Source: an uncultured Eubacteriales bacterium
GTDB lineage: Bacteria > Bacillota > Clostridia > Christensenellales > Borkfalkiaceae
NCBI GenBank assembly: GCA_900554485.1
Contig: USHO01000029.1
Coordinates: forward strand, 1-12,513
Length of the DNA: 12,513 bases
Direction: 5' to 3'
The notes under the pieces are model-generated. The model saw only the letters and a list, made by a program, of their open reading frames with translations. It made no database searches and was not told the origin of the DNA. Position 1 is the first letter of the stretch; the number at the start of each line of letters is the position of its first letter. The translations under genes were made by a program, and so were the position numbers. Of the stretch, positions 1-7,017 are shown one piece after another.

Positions 1-93
1 CTTGCCGCGACGCTTAAAAAGGCGGGCGCGGCGGAGGTGAGCGTGCTGACGGTAGCCGTTACCGCGAGGAAGTGCGGCACTTGCGCAAAGTAA
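1..93 (+). CDS. comF: ComF family protein, C-terminal fragment (5' end outside window)
   Basis: Only the last 30 codons are present, in frame from base 1 to the TAA at 91-93. The fragment reads LKKAGAAEVSVLTVAVTA and ends in a short Cys-containing tail (KCGTCAK). The pattern 'lkkaGA..V.vltvA.t' is the usual last beta strand of ComF/GntX-type phosphoribosyltransferase-fold proteins. In naturally competent bacteria ComFC acts in DNA uptake, but most clostridial homologues have no tested role. Support also comes from context: comFC lies just upstream of secA in Bacillus and relatives. The catalytic part and zinc finger are outside the window, so the call rests on a short segment plus synteny. 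Confidence 0.6.
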   Translation, partial: LAATLKKAGAAEVSVLTVAVTARKCGTCAK

Positions 94-188
94 GCGATAA
101 TTTTTCATAAATATTCGTTTACCGCGACCGATATTGCGAATAAAAAAGCGATTTGTCGAACTTTTTTCAAAAAATTCACTGAAATTCA

Positions 189-224
189 TTGAAAATTATA
201 CAGAAATATAGTAGAATATATAAT
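189..224 (+). promoter_or_regulatory. Putative secA promoter (two overlapping -10 options)
   Basis: TTGAAA (189-194) and TAGAAT (212-217) are separated by 17 bp, a good sigma-A arrangement. A perfect TATAAT lies at 219-224 with a weaker TATACA (197-202) 16 bp upstream. Both would start transcription at about 224-231, inside the 5' arm of the hairpin at 220-252. The remainder of the 94-270 gap is AT-rich with no ORF. Confidence 0.5.
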
Positions 225-258
225 CAGAGGGCGAATATCGTCCTTTGATTATTTTTTT
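220..258 (+). terminator. Terminator-like hairpin in the comF–secA gap, just before the secA ribosome binding site
   Basis: Bases 220-233 pair with 239-252 (12 Watson-Crick and two G-U pairs) around the loop AATAT, and a T tract runs through 258. This is the form of an intrinsic terminator. It ends immediately before the secA Shine-Dalgarno AAGG (259-262). It probably stops transcripts arriving from comF, because a secA transcript starting within the hairpin could not form the whole stem. An attenuator is the alternative. Confidence 0.6.
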
Positions 259-270
259 AAGGTTTAATTT

Positions 271-2970
271 ATGGGGCTTATTAAATTCATTCTTAACAGC
301 GATTCGAGGGCCAGCCTTCGGAGAATAAAAGCGCAGACCGAAAAGGTGCTTGCGCTTTCGCCTAAGTACGAAAAGATGACGGACGGAGAACTTAAAGATC
401 AGACCGTCGCGCTCAAAAACAGACTTAAAAACGGCGAGACTCTCGAAGATATTCTTTACGACGCTTTCGCGGTCGTAAGAGAGGCGTCTTACAGGGTTCT
501 CAACATGCGCCACTATCCCGTACAGATAATGGGCGGTATCTGCGTTCATCAGGGCAGAGTCGCCGAACTCAAAACGGGTGAAGGTAAAACGCTTATGGCG
601 ACGCTCCCGGCGTACCTTAACGCGCTTTCCGAAAAGGGCGTGCATATCGTCACGGTAAACGATTACCTCGCAAAGCGCGACGCCGAGTGGATGGGTAAAG
701 TTTACAGATTCCTCGGTCTTACCGTCGGCGTCAATACCCACGACATGACCGACGATCAGAAACGCGCCGCTTACGCCTGCGACATAACCTACGGCACGAA
801 CAACGAATTCGGTTTCGACTACCTGCGCGACAATCTTAAAATCCGTATGTCCGACATGGTTCAGCGCGGACTGAACTTCGCGATCGTCGACGAGGTGGAC
901 TCGATTTTGATCGACGAGGCGAGAACGCCGCTTATAATTTCCGGCAGAGGCGAAAAGTCGTCGACATTGTATTACGATTGCAACCGTTTCGTCAAGACTC
1001 TTAAAGCCGACGAAGATTACACCCTTGATTTAGAGGATAAAACCGTACAGATAACCGAAGAGGGAGCAAGAAAAGCCGAGAAGTTTTTCGGTATAGAAAA
1101 TCTTGCGGACATAGAAAATTCCGAACTCAACCATCACATTCAGCAAGCCCTTAAAGCCCACTTCATATTCAAACGCGACAGCGACTATATCGTCAACGAC
1201 GGCGAGATCGTCATAGTAGACGAATTTACGGGTCGTCTGATGATAGGCAGAAGATATTCCGAAGGTCTTCATCAGGCAATCGAGGCGAAAGAAAACGTCG
1301 TCGTCAGAAACGAAAACAAGACTTACGCGACCATAACCTTCCAGAACTATTTCAGACTTTACAATAAACTCTCCGGTATGACCGGTACGGCAAAGACCGA
1401 AGAGGAAGAATTCAGGACGATTTACGGGCTCGACGTACTCGAAATTCCGACGAACAAACCCGTGCAGAGAATAGATTATCCCGACGTCATATATTCGACC
1501 GCCGCAGGCAAACTCCGCGCGATAGTCAAGGAGATAATCGAACGTCACGCCACGGGGCAGCCTATTCTCGTAGGTACGGTTACGGTAGAGAAATCGGAAG
1601 AGATTTCCCGCTGGCTGATCAAAAACAAGGTCAAACACAACATACTTAACGCAAAGAACCATAAGCGCGAGGCGGAAATTATCGCTCAGGCGGGTAAGAA
1701 AGGCGCGGTTACGATAGCCACCAACATGGCGGGGCGCGGAACGGATATACTGCTCGGCGGTAACCCCGAATTCATGGCTATACAGGACCTCCGCAACGAC
1801 GGCTATACCGACGACATGATAAACGTTGCGACTTCTTATGTTCAGGATATAACCGAAGAGCAGAAAGAAGTCAGAGACAAATATCGCGAATACCTCAAAG
1901 AACACGAAGAAGTTACCGATGCCGAAAAGAAAGAGGTCATCGCTCTCGGCGGTCTTCACATCATCGGTACCGAAAGGCACGAATCCCGCCGTATCGACAA
2001 TCAGTTGAGAGGTCGTAGCGGACGTCAGGGAGACCCCGGGTCTTCGCTCTTCTTCATATCGCTCGAAGACGACCTCGCGAAACGTTTCGGCGGGGAGAGG
2101 TTGCAGAGCATTTACAGGGCGTTCAAAGTCGACGACGATACGCCGCTTCAATCCAAGATGCTTTCGCGTTCGATCGAAAACGCTCAGAGGACGATAGAGG
2201 GCAAGAACTTCGGCATAAGAAAGCACATAATCGAATACGACGACGTAATGAATTTACAGCGTAAGATCATGTACGAGGAGAGGATGAAAGTTCTCCGCGG
2301 AGACGACGTTCATCAGGACGTATTGAATCTTATTCCCGACTTCGTCGCCGAGATTATCCGTACGAACGCGGATATGAAACAGTCGCCCTCCGACTGGGAT
2401 AAAGACAGGCTCAATAAAGCCCTCGAAGAGAGAGCTTTGCCGCCCGATACGAATTTCGTTACCGACGAAGAACTTGAAAACTGGGATGCCGAATATCTCA
2501 TTAAACAGGCGACGGATAAAGTCATCGAATGTTACGAAAACAAAATCGCGGGGTATAAAGAACAAGGTCTCGATTTCTCCGAATTCGAGAGGTTTATATT
2601 CCTTAAAGTCGTCGATAACAAGTGGATAGATCATATCGACGCGATGGATAAACTCAAACGCGGCATATCGTTGCGCGGATACGCAAACGAAGACCCCGTA
2701 ATCGCATACAAGAAAGAGGGCGTCGAGATGTTCGACGCGATGACCGCCAGCATTCAGGAAGACGTCGTCGCGCTGCTTCTGAAGTCCGAACTTCGCAGAG
2801 CCGAAGAACCGAAGAGAGAGCCTACCGCCGACCTTGTCGAAAACGGCGGGGCGGACGACGGTTCGCGCGGGAGTACGCCGATAGTCAGATCGAGTACGGT
2901 CGGAAGAAACGACCCGTGTCCGTGCGGTTCGGGTAAAAAGTTCAAGAACTGCTGCGGTAAAAACTTATAA
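271..2970 (+). CDS. secA: Preprotein translocase motor ATPase SecA
   Basis: This 899-residue protein has the full bacterial SecA layout. The ATPase motor contains Walker A TGEGKT (102-107) and the DEAD-type box DEVD (207-210). The preprotein-crosslinking region follows within roughly 220-370. NBD2 has TNMAGRGTDI (484-493) and the arginine-finger region QLRGRSGRQGDPG (578-590). A charged insert at about 503-555 fits the variable (VAR) subdomain, which is short in Bacillus SecA. The scaffold and wing domains follow, then a poorly conserved acidic linker and a C-terminal zinc-binding SEC-C motif, CxCx8CC (C883, C885, C894, C895), which in other species binds SecB and lipids. SecA drives unfolded preproteins through SecYEG using ATP. 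The start ATG has AAGG 8 bp upstream and gives the normal SecA N terminus. All key motifs are intact. The gene lies between comF and prfB as in other Bacillota. Confidence 0.98.
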   Translation: MGLIKFILNSDSRASLRRIKAQTEKVLALSPKYEKMTDGELKDQTVALKNRLKNGETLEDILYDAFAVVREASYRVLNMRHYPVQIMGGICVHQGRVAELKTGEGKTLMATLPAYLNALSEKGVHIVTVNDYLAKRDAEWMGKVYRFLGLTVGVNTHDMTDDQKRAAYACDITYGTNNEFGFDYLRDNLKIRMSDMVQRGLNFAIVDEVDSILIDEARTPLIISGRGEKSSTLYYDCNRFVKTLKADEDYTLDLEDKTVQITEEGARKAEKFFGIENLADIENSELNHHIQQALKAHFIFKRDSDYIVNDGEIVIVDEFTGRLMIGRRYSEGLHQAIEAKENVVVRNENKTYATITFQNYFRLYNKLSGMTGTAKTEEEEFRTIYGLDVLEIPTNKPVQRIDYPDVIYSTAAGKLRAIVKEIIERHATGQPILVGTVTVEKSEEISRWLIKNKVKHNILNAKNHKREAEIIAQAGKKGAVTIATNMAGRGTDILLGGNPEFMAIQDLRNDGYTDDMINVATSYVQDITEEQKEVRDKYREYLKEHEEVTDAEKKEVIALGGLHIIGTERHESRRIDNQLRGRSGRQGDPGSSLFFISLEDDLAKRFGGERLQSIYRAFKVDDDTPLQSKMLSRSIENAQRTIEGKNFGIRKHIIEYDDVMNLQRKIMYEERMKVLRGDDVHQDVLNLIPDFVAEIIRTNADMKQSPSDWDKDRLNKALEERALPPDTNFVTDEELENWDAEYLIKQATDKVIECYENKIAGYKEQGLDFSEFERFIFLKVVDNKWIDHIDAMDKLKRGISLRGYANEDPVIAYKKEGVEMFDAMTASIQEDVVALLLKSELRRAEEPKREPTADLVENGGADDGSRGSTPIVRSSTVGRNDPCPCGSGKKFKNCCGKNL

Positions 2971-3030
2971 TACAGACTAAACTTCGGCGAACCTTGCGTT
3001 TACCGAAGTTTTAATATGCGGCAGTCTGTA
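2971..3030 (+). terminator. Nested inverted repeat after secA, possible weak terminator
   Basis: An inner stem AAACTTCGG (2979-2987) pairs with CCGAAGTTT (3003-3011), followed by only a four-T run. An outer arm TACAGACT (2971-2978), starting right after the secA stop, pairs with AGTCTGTA (3023-3030). The two perfect arms are separated by an 11-base unpaired stretch on the 3' side. It may end or stabilise the secA message ahead of the prfB promoter. The short T run makes it a weak intrinsic terminator. Confidence 0.5.
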
Positions 3031-3038
3031 CGGAGTGA

Positions 3039-3067
3039 TTGACAAACGGTCGTCAAATCTCTATAAT
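3039..3067 (+). promoter_or_regulatory. Consensus sigma-A promoter for prfB–tsaD
   Basis: TTGACA (3039-3044) and TATAAT (3062-3067) are both perfect and separated by exactly 17 bp. The predicted transcription start is near 3074. This gives a leader of about 27 bases containing the Shine-Dalgarno AAAGGA (3089-3094), 6 bp before the prfB ATG. Confidence 0.88.
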
Positions 3068-3100
3068 ATATAAAGCAATAAAAGTTATAAAGGATAATTT

Positions 3101-4198
3101 ATGGTACGCTACGACGTATACGAAGACAAAGTAAGGGCGTTAAAGAAGACCCTCGAAGAGGCGGGGTATTCGCTCGACGTCGACAATTTAAGGGTTAAAC
3201 TGAAAGAACTCGAAGGCGAACTCGAAAAGCCGGAGGTCTGGTCGGATATAGAAAAGTCAAAACATTTAAGTCGCGAGGCGCAACAGATCAGAAACAAACT
3301 CGACGTTTTCGATAAAGCCGAAAAAGCCGTCGCCGACGCGGGGATGATGATCGAACTCGCCGAAGAAGAGGGCGACGAAAGCGTTCTTGCCGAGGTTGAC
3401 AAAGACCTTTCCGAGGCGGAAAAGGAAATAGAGGATATAAGACTTCGTACTTTGCTTAAAGGTAAGTACGATTCGTGCGACGCGATACTTACTCTGCATG
3501 CGGGCGCGGGCGGGACCGAGGCTTGCGACTGGACGGAAATGCTCTACCGCATGTATATATGCTACGCCGAAAAACACGGATACAAACTTACCGAATACGA
3601 CCGTCTCGACGGCGACGGCGCGGGGCTTAAATCCGTATGTTTCAAGATAGAGGGCGAAAACGCCTACGGTTACCTCAAAGCCGAAAAGGGTATTCACAGG
3701 CTGGTCAGAATTTCGCCGTTCGATGCGAACGCGCGCAGACAGACTTCGTTTTCGTCGGTAGACGTAATGCCCGACATTCAGGAAGACGGCGACATCGAAA
3801 TCCGCCCCGAAGAAATCAAGGTGGATACTTATCGTTCGAGCGGCGCGGGCGGACAACACGTCAACAAAACCGAATCTGCGATAAGAATAACCCACTTGCC
3901 TACGGGCATAATAGTCGCCTGCCAGAACGAGCGTTCGCAGGTTCAGAACAAAGAGCAGGCAATGCGCATGCTCAAAAACAAACTCCTTGAAAAACGAGAG
4001 GAAGAGAGACAAGCCGAGGCAAGCGCGATCAAGGGCGAAATAAAGAAAATCGAGTGGGGCAGCCAGATACGTTCTTACGTCTTCTGCCCGTACACCATGG
4101 TTAAAGATCACCGTACAGGCAGCGAAACGGGTAACGTGCAAGCTGTTATGGACGGCGACATAGATCAGTTTATCATCGATTATCTTAAACAGTCCTGA
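3101..4198 (+). CDS. prfB: Peptide chain release factor 2 (RF2)
   Basis: The 365-residue product is full length for RF2. It recognises UAA and UGA in the ribosomal A site and triggers peptide release. The N-terminal helical domain (about 1-110) is followed by the core with the stop-codon-reading tripeptide SPF (205-207), which marks RF2 rather than RF1 (PxT). The catalytic GGQ loop is at 250-252 within SGAGGQHVNKTES. The C terminus has the usual WGSQIRSYV and TG.ETGN..AVMDGD patterns. Unlike many bacterial prfB genes it is one uninterrupted frame: where E. coli has CTT TGA C, this gene has CTC GAC, encoding L25-D26. So the autoregulatory +1 frameshift is absent. The start has a good Shine-Dalgarno and a consensus promoter upstream. 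tsaD follows after 25 bp and is probably cotranscribed. Confidence 0.97.
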   Translation: MVRYDVYEDKVRALKKTLEEAGYSLDVDNLRVKLKELEGELEKPEVWSDIEKSKHLSREAQQIRNKLDVFDKAEKAVADAGMMIELAEEEGDESVLAEVDKDLSEAEKEIEDIRLRTLLKGKYDSCDAILTLHAGAGGTEACDWTEMLYRMYICYAEKHGYKLTEYDRLDGDGAGLKSVCFKIEGENAYGYLKAEKGIHRLVRISPFDANARRQTSFSSVDVMPDIQEDGDIEIRPEEIKVDTYRSSGAGGQHVNKTESAIRITHLPTGIIVACQNERSQVQNKEQAMRMLKNKLLEKREEERQAEASAIKGEIKKIEWGSQIRSYVFCPYTMVKDHRTGSETGNVQAVMDGDIDQFIIDYLKQS

Positions 4199-4223
4199 AA
4201 CCGACGCGACGGGCAGAGATAAA

Positions 4224-5267
4224 ATGTATAGCGACGAAATTAAAAAATTCAGAATTAAAAAAGACGCGGTCATTCTCGCGATAGAATCGTCCTGCGACGA
4301 AACCGCGGCGGCGATAGTGAAAAACGGACGGGAAATTCTCTCGTCCGAAATTTCTTCTTCGTGTACCGAGCATATCCGTTTCGGCGGCGTCGTGCCGGAG
4401 ATAGCGTCGCGCGCGCATACGAGCGCGATTTCTCTTACCGTGCAAAGGGCGGTCGATAAGGCGAATATCGACCTTAAAGACATCGACGCGGTAGCCGTAA
4501 CTTACGGCGCGGGACTTCTGGGCGCGCTGCTTGTCGGGGTAAGTTATGCGAAGACGCTGGCGTATTCGCTCAACGTTCCGCTTATCCCCGTCAGCCATAT
4601 CAGAGGGCATCTGGCTGCGGCGTATTTAAGCGACAAAAATCTTCAGCCGCCGTTCGTTAGTTTGCTTGCAAGCGGCGGACATACCGCGATTATCGTTGTG
4701 GAAGACTACGATAAATTCAACGTTCTCGGCGGGACGCTCGACGACGCCGTGGGCGAGGCATTCGATAAGGTCGCGAGGGTTATAGGGTTGAATTATCCGG
4801 GCGGCCCTAATATCGAAAGGCTGGCGAGAGATGGTAAAAACGTAATAAAATTCCCAAGAATGCTGAAGGGTGAGGGCGGATATAATTTTTCATACAGCGG
4901 ACTGAAAACCGCCGTCATAAATTATGTGCACCATGCCGGACAGACGGGCGAGGGGTATAACGCGGCGGACGTGGCGTGTTCGTTCCAGCATGCGGCGACC
5001 GACATACTCGTACAAAAGGCAATCGAGGCTGCAAGGCAATATTCGCTGGATACGATAATGATCGGCGGAGGTGTCGCGGCGAACGGTTATCTCAGAGACA
5101 ATCTGCAATCCGCTTGCCGTAAAAACGGACTTAAACTCGTTCTGCCGGAAAAGATACTATGTACCGACAACGCGGCGATGATCGGCGCGGAAGGCTATAT
5201 TCAATACCTCAAAGGCAATTTTGCGGATATGACGCTTAACGCGTCTGCCCGTGTGGATTTGGGATAA
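4224..5267 (+). CDS. tsaD: tRNA N6-adenosine threonylcarbamoyltransferase TsaD
   Basis: TsaD (Kae1/YgjD family, ASKHA fold) works with TsaB and TsaE to transfer threonylcarbamoyl to A37 of ANN-decoding tRNAs, making t6A. Visible motifs are the N-terminal strand AIESSCDETAAAIV (19-32), metal-binding His residues in HIRGH (H125, H129), SGGHT (150-154), the DDAVGEAFDK and YPGGP segments, FSYSGLKTAV (222-231), GGGVAANG (281-288) and the C-terminal CTDNAAMIG (D315). The length of 347 is typical. An N-terminal extension of about 14 residues precedes the core; no other start lies between it and prfB, and the upstream Shine-Dalgarno (GGGCAGAG) is weak. Where many homologues have E in the HxEGH motif this protein has R; the metal ligands are kept. 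tsaB and tsaE are not in this window. Confidence 0.96.
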   Translation: MYSDEIKKFRIKKDAVILAIESSCDETAAAIVKNGREILSSEISSSCTEHIRFGGVVPEIASRAHTSAISLTVQRAVDKANIDLKDIDAVAVTYGAGLLGALLVGVSYAKTLAYSLNVPLIPVSHIRGHLAAAYLSDKNLQPPFVSLLASGGHTAIIVVEDYDKFNVLGGTLDDAVGEAFDKVARVIGLNYPGGPNIERLARDGKNVIKFPRMLKGEGGYNFSYSGLKTAVINYVHHAGQTGEGYNAADVACSFQHAATDILVQKAIEAARQYSLDTIMIGGGVAANGYLRDNLQSACRKNGLKLVLPEKILCTDNAAMIGAEGYIQYLKGNFADMTLNASARVDLG

Positions 5268-5277
5268 TAAACAAAAT

Positions 5278-5319
5278 AAAATCCCTTTCGATGCTTTTTC
5301 GCATCGAAAGGGATTTTTT
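5278..5319. terminator. Strong, probably bidirectional terminator between tsaD and the convergent lipoprotein gene
   Basis: A perfect 17-bp stem (5278-5294 with 5301-5317) encloses the 6-base loop TTTTTC. On the plus strand it runs into TTTTTT (5314-5319). On the minus strand it runs into an equally T-rich stretch. It lies 10 bp after the tsaD stop and 15 bp beyond the minus-strand stop, so it can end both transcripts. Confidence 0.93.
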
Positions 5320-5334
5320 GTTTTCGGTCGGTTT

Positions 5335-5976
5335 TTAATTTTTATCGAAACTGTCCTGCTCGTCTACAAGGTAGAGCGGTAAACCGTTTCTGGCAAATTC
5401 TTCCTGCGCGGTAAGTTCTTCTTTGGTGAACTTGTCGTCGGTGGTTTCGGGTTCTCCGCCCTGAATGTATACGTTTGCGCATTCGACGGTGGCTGTAAGT
5501 TGTTTGCCGTCTTCGTCGACGAACGCTATTTCGCCGAGGGTTACTCCGCCTGTCAGCGTAAGTCTTACATAGTGGTTGGTGACGGTGGAACCGTAAGACC
5601 AATCCTCGACGATCTGTACCCATTTGCCGTTTTTGTTTTTGTTGCAGCCCTTGTCGGGTTTAAGGGTATAAGTGACGGCTTTGGCGGACGTAGAGCCGGT
5701 GCCTGTCAGGTTGGACGAAAGGTATCTGTCGATCGTAACGTCTACCGAGTCGACGTTTTTATCGAAATCGAGCACTTTAAGCCAGACCGAAATCTTCTTG
5801 TCGCTCGACGTTTCAAACTTCACGTTGAAACCGACGTATTGCTTCTGTGTCTCGCCTTCGGAAGTATACGCCACTACCTTCCAACTCTTTGAATAATCGG
5901 CTTTTTTGCAGGACGTAAATCCGAGCGTCGCCACGCAGGCGAGTACGAAAGCCGCGATGCGCAAATATTTTTTCAT
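5335..5976 (-). CDS. Unknown secreted lipoprotein coupled to nrdR
   Basis: I do not recognise a named family. The 213-residue product starts [10 protein letters not shown] with a hydrophobic segment (about 6-20) and ends its signal at GFTSC, with Cys23 as the likely lipidated residue. This is a slightly atypical lipobox, having F at -3. The mature part (about 30-170) is rich in alternating hydrophobic and polar residues with many T, V and Y, which suggests a beta sandwich. The segment [11 protein letters not shown] (148-158), followed near the C terminus by LVDEQ (203-207), reminds me of the extracytoplasmic insert in clostridial PMT-type glycosyltransferases. That is recollection, not a search result. 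Its ATG overlaps the nrdR stop (ATGA), and AAGGAG (5985-5990) lies inside nrdR, so it is translated from the nrdR message. No function is assigned. Confidence 0.82.
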   Translation of the reverse strand: MKKYLRIAAFVLACVATLGFTSCKKADYSKSWKVVAYTSEGETQKQYVGFNVKFETSSDKKISVWLKVLDFDKNVDSVDVTIDRYLSSNLTGTGSTSAKAVTYTLKPDKGCNKNKNGKWVQIVEDWSYGSTVTNHYVRLTLTGGVTLGEIAFVDEDGKQLTATVECANVYIQGGEPETTDDKFTKEELTAQEEFARNGLPLYLVDEQDSFDKN

Positions 5977-6437
5977 TTTTCAGTCTCCTTATTCTGTAAT
6001 TTTTCCAACTCTTTCATAAAGGTGGAAACGTCTTTGAACTGGCGGTATACCGACGCGAATCTGACGTAAGCGACTTCGTCGAGGTCTTTAAGCCCCTGCA
6101 TTACCATTTCGCCGAGTTCTTTCGACGTGACTTCCTGTTTGAGGGAGTTATATATTTTTTTGCTTATATCCTCGACCAGCGCGTCTATTTTCCACATCGG
6201 CACGGGGCGTTTTTCGCATGATTTCACTATTCCGTTTTTAAGTTTGCCCGCGTCGAAAGCCTGACGGTTGCCGTTGTTTTTAATGACGAGTATCGGCGTC
6301 GTTTCGACGGTCTCGTAAGTGGTGTAACGCCGACCGCAATTCGTGCATTCGCGTCTGCGTCTTATTACCGTACCGTCGTCCGACTGGCGCGAATCGACGA
6401 CCTTGCTTTCGAGATTTCCGCAATACATACACTTCAT
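5973..6437 (-). CDS. nrdR: Transcriptional repressor NrdR
   Basis: NrdR is a nucleotide-sensing repressor of ribonucleotide reductase genes. The 154-residue protein starts with the zinc ribbon MKCMYC…[12 protein letters not shown] (C3, C6, C31, C34), including the family signature VDSR…IRRRREC. This is followed by an ATP-cone domain (about 49-139) that binds ATP/dATP, with [16 protein letters not shown] and CEKRPV as hallmarks. The length is normal for the family. AAGAGG (6445-6450) is the Shine-Dalgarno, 7 bp from the ATG. No ribonucleotide reductase genes are in the window. Nearby ylmC fits clostridial synteny, where nrdR often lies near sporulation sigma-factor and YlmC/YmxH genes (from memory). 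The last codon overlaps the start of the lipoprotein gene. Confidence 0.96.
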   Translation of the reverse strand: MKCMYCGNLESKVVDSRQSDDGTVIRRRRECTNCGRRYTTYETVETTPILVIKNNGNRQAFDAGKLKNGIVKSCEKRPVPMWKIDALVEDISKKIYNSLKQEVTSKELGEMVMQGLKDLDEVAYVRFASVYRQFKDVSTFMKELEKLQNKETEK

Positions 6438-6545
6438 AAGTATACCTCTTGCTTATTTTAGCATAAATTTGCCGTTTTGAAAACTCTTTTTTAATGAAAA
6501 ACGATTAAATTATATAAAAAAACCGATAATAACAACGGTAGACAT
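6438..6545. promoter_or_regulatory. Divergent intergenic region between nrdR and the DUF1294-like gene
   Basis: On the minus strand, TTTTCA (6483-6478), 17 bp and an extended TGC-TAAAAT (6460-6455) form a fair promoter, but its start would fall at the nrdR Shine-Dalgarno. TTGTTA (6535-6530) with TATAAT (6514-6509) at a 15-bp spacer is an alternative. On the plus strand, TATAAA (6513-6518) with a weak -35 could serve the other gene. GTTTTGAAAAC (6474-6484) is an 11-base palindrome that could be an operator. I saw no recognisable NrdR box. None of these is certain. Confidence 0.35.
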
Positions 6546-6890
6546 ATGTTGGTTCTGATGCAGATTCTTGCGGCGACTTATTTCATCGCCGTCAACGTAT
6601 ATACGTTTTTGCTTATGCTTTCGGCAAAGCGCGCCGACGAAGAGGGCGATTGTAAACGCCGCGTGCGCGACGGAAGTATATTCGTCGCGGCTCTTCTGGG
6701 CGGGGCGGCAGGCGTATACGTTTCGATGTTTATACTTAAATATCGTTTAAGAAGTTTGTTCTTCATGGTTACCATGCCCGTTCTGACTATACTTAACATA
6801 TACATTCTGATAACCTGTTTTTCCAACAATTTCTGGATAATACGGGACAATTCGATTTTTCTTCTGCCGCCGTTTTTGTCGTCGTTATAA
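6546..6890 (+). CDS. Small DUF1294-like membrane protein
   Basis: The 114-residue product has three hydrophobic segments, about 4-26, 44-64 and 70-92, so it should sit in the cytoplasmic membrane. The pattern resembles DUF1294 proteins: a first helix, a short basic loop ('AKRAD…CKRRVRD' in place of the usual 'DK..A'), then the small-residue helix 'ALLGGAAGVYVSM', a basic turn (KYRLR) where the family often has HKT, and a final helix. The biochemical role of DUF1294 is unknown. The ATG at 6546 is chosen as the first in frame, with a weak GGTAG before it; ATG 6558 is possible. After residue 92 the tail carries a further hydrophobic stretch. It points away from nrdR and towards ylmC. Confidence 0.7.
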   Translation: MLVLMQILAATYFIAVNVYTFLLMLSAKRADEEGDCKRRVRDGSIFVAALLGGAAGVYVSMFILKYRLRSLFFMVTMPVLTILNIYILITCFSNNFWIIRDNSIFLLPPFLSSL

Positions 6891-6966
6891 TCGTTCCGCA
6901 CCGACCGACGATAAGGCGTTCACGGGTACGGTGTCGGGGAAAAACAAAATCGTCGTAAAAGCGACG

Positions 6967-6995
6967 GCATATTTTGTCGAAATTGCGCATATAGT
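6967..6995 (+). promoter_or_regulatory. Sigma-E-like sporulation promoter upstream of the YlmC/YmxH gene
   Basis: GCATATT (6967-6973), a 14-bp spacer and CATATAGT (6988-6995) match the Bacillus subtilis sigma-E pattern KMATATT-N14/15-CATACAHT at all seven -35 positions and six of eight -10 positions. The predicted start is near 7002, just before AGGTGA (7008-7013) and the ATG at 7018. CATATAGTA also fits the sigma-K -10 form CATANNNTA, but its -35 AC is not in place. The rest of 6891-7017 holds only a weak 5-bp hairpin (CGTCG…CGACG, about 6952-6967). Confidence 0.5.
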
Positions 6996-7017
6996 ATTAT
7001 CGTCGGCAGGTGAATTT

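Noticed and set aside
1030..2226. Long minus-strand open frame inside secA
   Set aside because: It is antisense to an intact, fully conserved SecA and has no recognisable domain. The long antisense frame follows from the regular codon use.
3266..4483. Long minus-strand open frame across prfB and tsaD
   Set aside because: It is antisense to two conserved genes and spans their junction with no family-like motifs.
6438..6545. NrdR box for autoregulation
   Set aside because: I could not find the usual paired box sequence; only a short GTTTTGAAAAC palindrome is present.
6931..7017. GTG start extending the YlmC/YmxH protein by 29 residues
   Set aside because: It has no matching Shine-Dalgarno, the extra residues are unlike the family, and the segment overlaps the sigma-E-like promoter. 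ATG 7018 has AGGTGA.
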